6,432 bases of DNA from the NCBI GenBank assembly GCA_946549475.1, contig CAMNQO010000102.1, positions 1-6,432 on the forward strand, written 5' to 3'. Numbering within the stretch: position 1 is the first letter of the stretch; every line of letters starts with the position of its first letter. Below the pieces are notes generated by a model. It worked only from the letters and a program-made list of their open reading frames with translations. It made no database searches and was not told the origin of the DNA. This DNA is from an uncultured Bacteroidales bacterium. GTDB taxonomy: Bacteria > Bacteroidota > Bacteroidia > Bacteroidales > UBA932. The position numbers and the translations under genes are program-made. Positions 5,586-6,432 of this stretch are shown in pieces.

Positions 5586-6432
5586 ATGCCTAGAACAACA
5601 TTCCAAGAATTGCTCGACAACGGATGTCACTTCGGCCACCTTGCCCGCAAGTGGAACCCCAAGATGGCACCGTATATCTTTATCGAGAAAAATGGTATCC
5701 ATATCATTGATCTCCATAAGAGCATCGTCAAGATTGACGAGGCGGCCAATGTTCTCAAGCAACTCGCCCGCACCGGGCGCAGGGTGCTTTTCGTCGCCAC
5801 CAAGAAACAGGCAAAGGACATCGTCGCCGAAAAGGCCGCCGCTGTCGGTATGCCTTATGTGACAGAGCGCTGGGCCGGCGGTATGCTGACCAACTTCCCG
5901 ACCATCCGCAAGGCTGTCAAGAAAATGAATACCATCGACAAGATGAAAGAAGATGGTACATACGATACGCTCGCCAAGAGAGAGCGTCTGCAGATCGACC
6001 GGCAGCGGGCCAAACTTGAGAAGAACCTCGGTTCCATCAAGGATATGAACCGCCTGCCGTCCGCCCTTTTCGTCGTAGATGTCCAGAAAGAGGCCAATGC
6101 CGTCAAGGAAGCGGTCCGCCTGAACATTCCGGTAATCGCTATGGTTGATACTTGCTGCGATCCTACCCCTATCGATTATGTGATTCCGGCGAACGATGAC
6201 GCCGCCAAGAGCATCTCCTACATCGTAGATGTCTGCTGCGCCGCCATCCAGGAAGGACTTGAGGAGAGGAAACTCGAAAAGGACAAAGCGGCCGATGTGC
6301 CCGAAGACGCGGATGCCGCTCCTGCCGGCGTGAAACTCCGCTCCCGCAAAAATGCGGCCGGCAAACTCGCAGCCGCCAAGGCTGCCGCGGCTGAAGAAGC
6401 CCCCGTTGCCGAAGCCGCTCCTGCAGCGGAGG
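5586..6432 (+). CDS. rpsB: 30S ribosomal protein S2 (uS2), 3' end outside window
   Basis: The frame is open from the ATG at 5586 to the window edge, giving 282 codons without a stop. S2 binds the small subunit late in assembly and is needed to recruit S1-type function. The N terminus MPRTTFQELLDNGCHFGHLARKWNPKM has the bacterial S2 hallmark HFGHxxRxWNPKM. Further blocks are FIEKNGIHIIDLHKS, RRVLFVATKKQAKDIV, YVTERWAGGMLTNFPTI and the C-terminal core block NIPVIAMVDTCCDPTPIDYVIPANDDAAKSI. The conserved core ends near residue 229. Beyond it lies an Ala-, Lys- and Glu-rich tail of more than 50 residues, with KLRSRK in it, still open at the window end. The start is preceded by an A-rich stretch without Shine-Dalgarno, usual for the phylum, and by the structured leader at 5464-5550. 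In Bacteroidetes tsf usually follows; it is not visible here. Confidence 0.97.
   Translation, partial: MPRTTFQELLDNGCHFGHLARKWNPKMAPYIFIEKNGIHIIDLHKSIVKIDEAANVLKQLARTGRRVLFVATKKQAKDIVAEKAAAVGMPYVTERWAGGMLTNFPTIRKAVKKMNTIDKMKEDGTYDTLAKRERLQIDRQRAKLEKNLGSIKDMNRLPSALFVVDVQKEANAVKEAVRLNIPVIAMVDTCCDPTPIDYVIPANDDAAKSISYIVDVCCAAIQEGLEERKLEKDKAADVPEDADAAPAGVKLRSRKNAAGKLAAAKAAAAEEAPVAEAAPAAE

Noticed and set aside
1..6432. CRISPR array, insertion sequence, tRNA or rRNA genes
   Set aside because: No regularly spaced direct repeats, transposase-like frame, terminal inverted repeats or tRNA/rRNA-like sequence were seen.

Overview
The window looks like a chromosomal segment from a fairly GC-rich member of the Bacteroidota, probably order Bacteroidales. 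The evidence is a SusC/SusD pair, a lipoprotein-type GH43 glycosidase, a promoter of the Bacteroidetes type (TTTG, 19 bp, TAnnTTTG), A-rich translation starts with little Shine-Dalgarno signal, and L13, S9 and S2 proteins of Bacteroidetes type. Genus cannot be fixed from the sequence alone. All genes are on the + strand.

Region 1 (1-4416) is the downstream end of a polysaccharide utilization locus (PUL). It holds the C-terminal part of a SusC-like TonB-dependent transporter (its 5' end lies outside the window), a complete SusD-like glycan-binding lipoprotein 12 bp later, and a complete GH43 family lipoprotein 2 bp after that. SusC and SusD should form the outer-membrane import complex, and the GH43 enzyme should trim arabinose- or xylose-containing glycans. 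Its motifs resemble endo-1,5-alpha-L-arabinanases most, so arabinan or a pectin side chain is the best guess at substrate.

Region 2 (4417-4588) is a compact 172-bp intergenic junction. It holds a possible intrinsic terminator for the PUL, a perfect 10-bp inverted repeat whose two arms each match the relaxed DnaA-box consensus TTWTNCACA, and a near-ideal Bacteroidetes promoter whose -33 element lies inside the right arm of that repeat.

Region 3 (4589-6432) is a ribosomal-protein operon: rplM (L13, GTG start), rpsI (S9) and rpsB (S2, cut by the window end). The 144-bp rpsI-rpsB gap is far longer than the 10-bp rplM-rpsI gap. It folds on paper into two strong hairpins directly upstream of rpsB, which suggests an S2-type autoregulatory mRNA leader.

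The most interesting items are the rpsI-rpsB structured leader and the dyad over the rplM promoter. The coding genes belong to well-known families.
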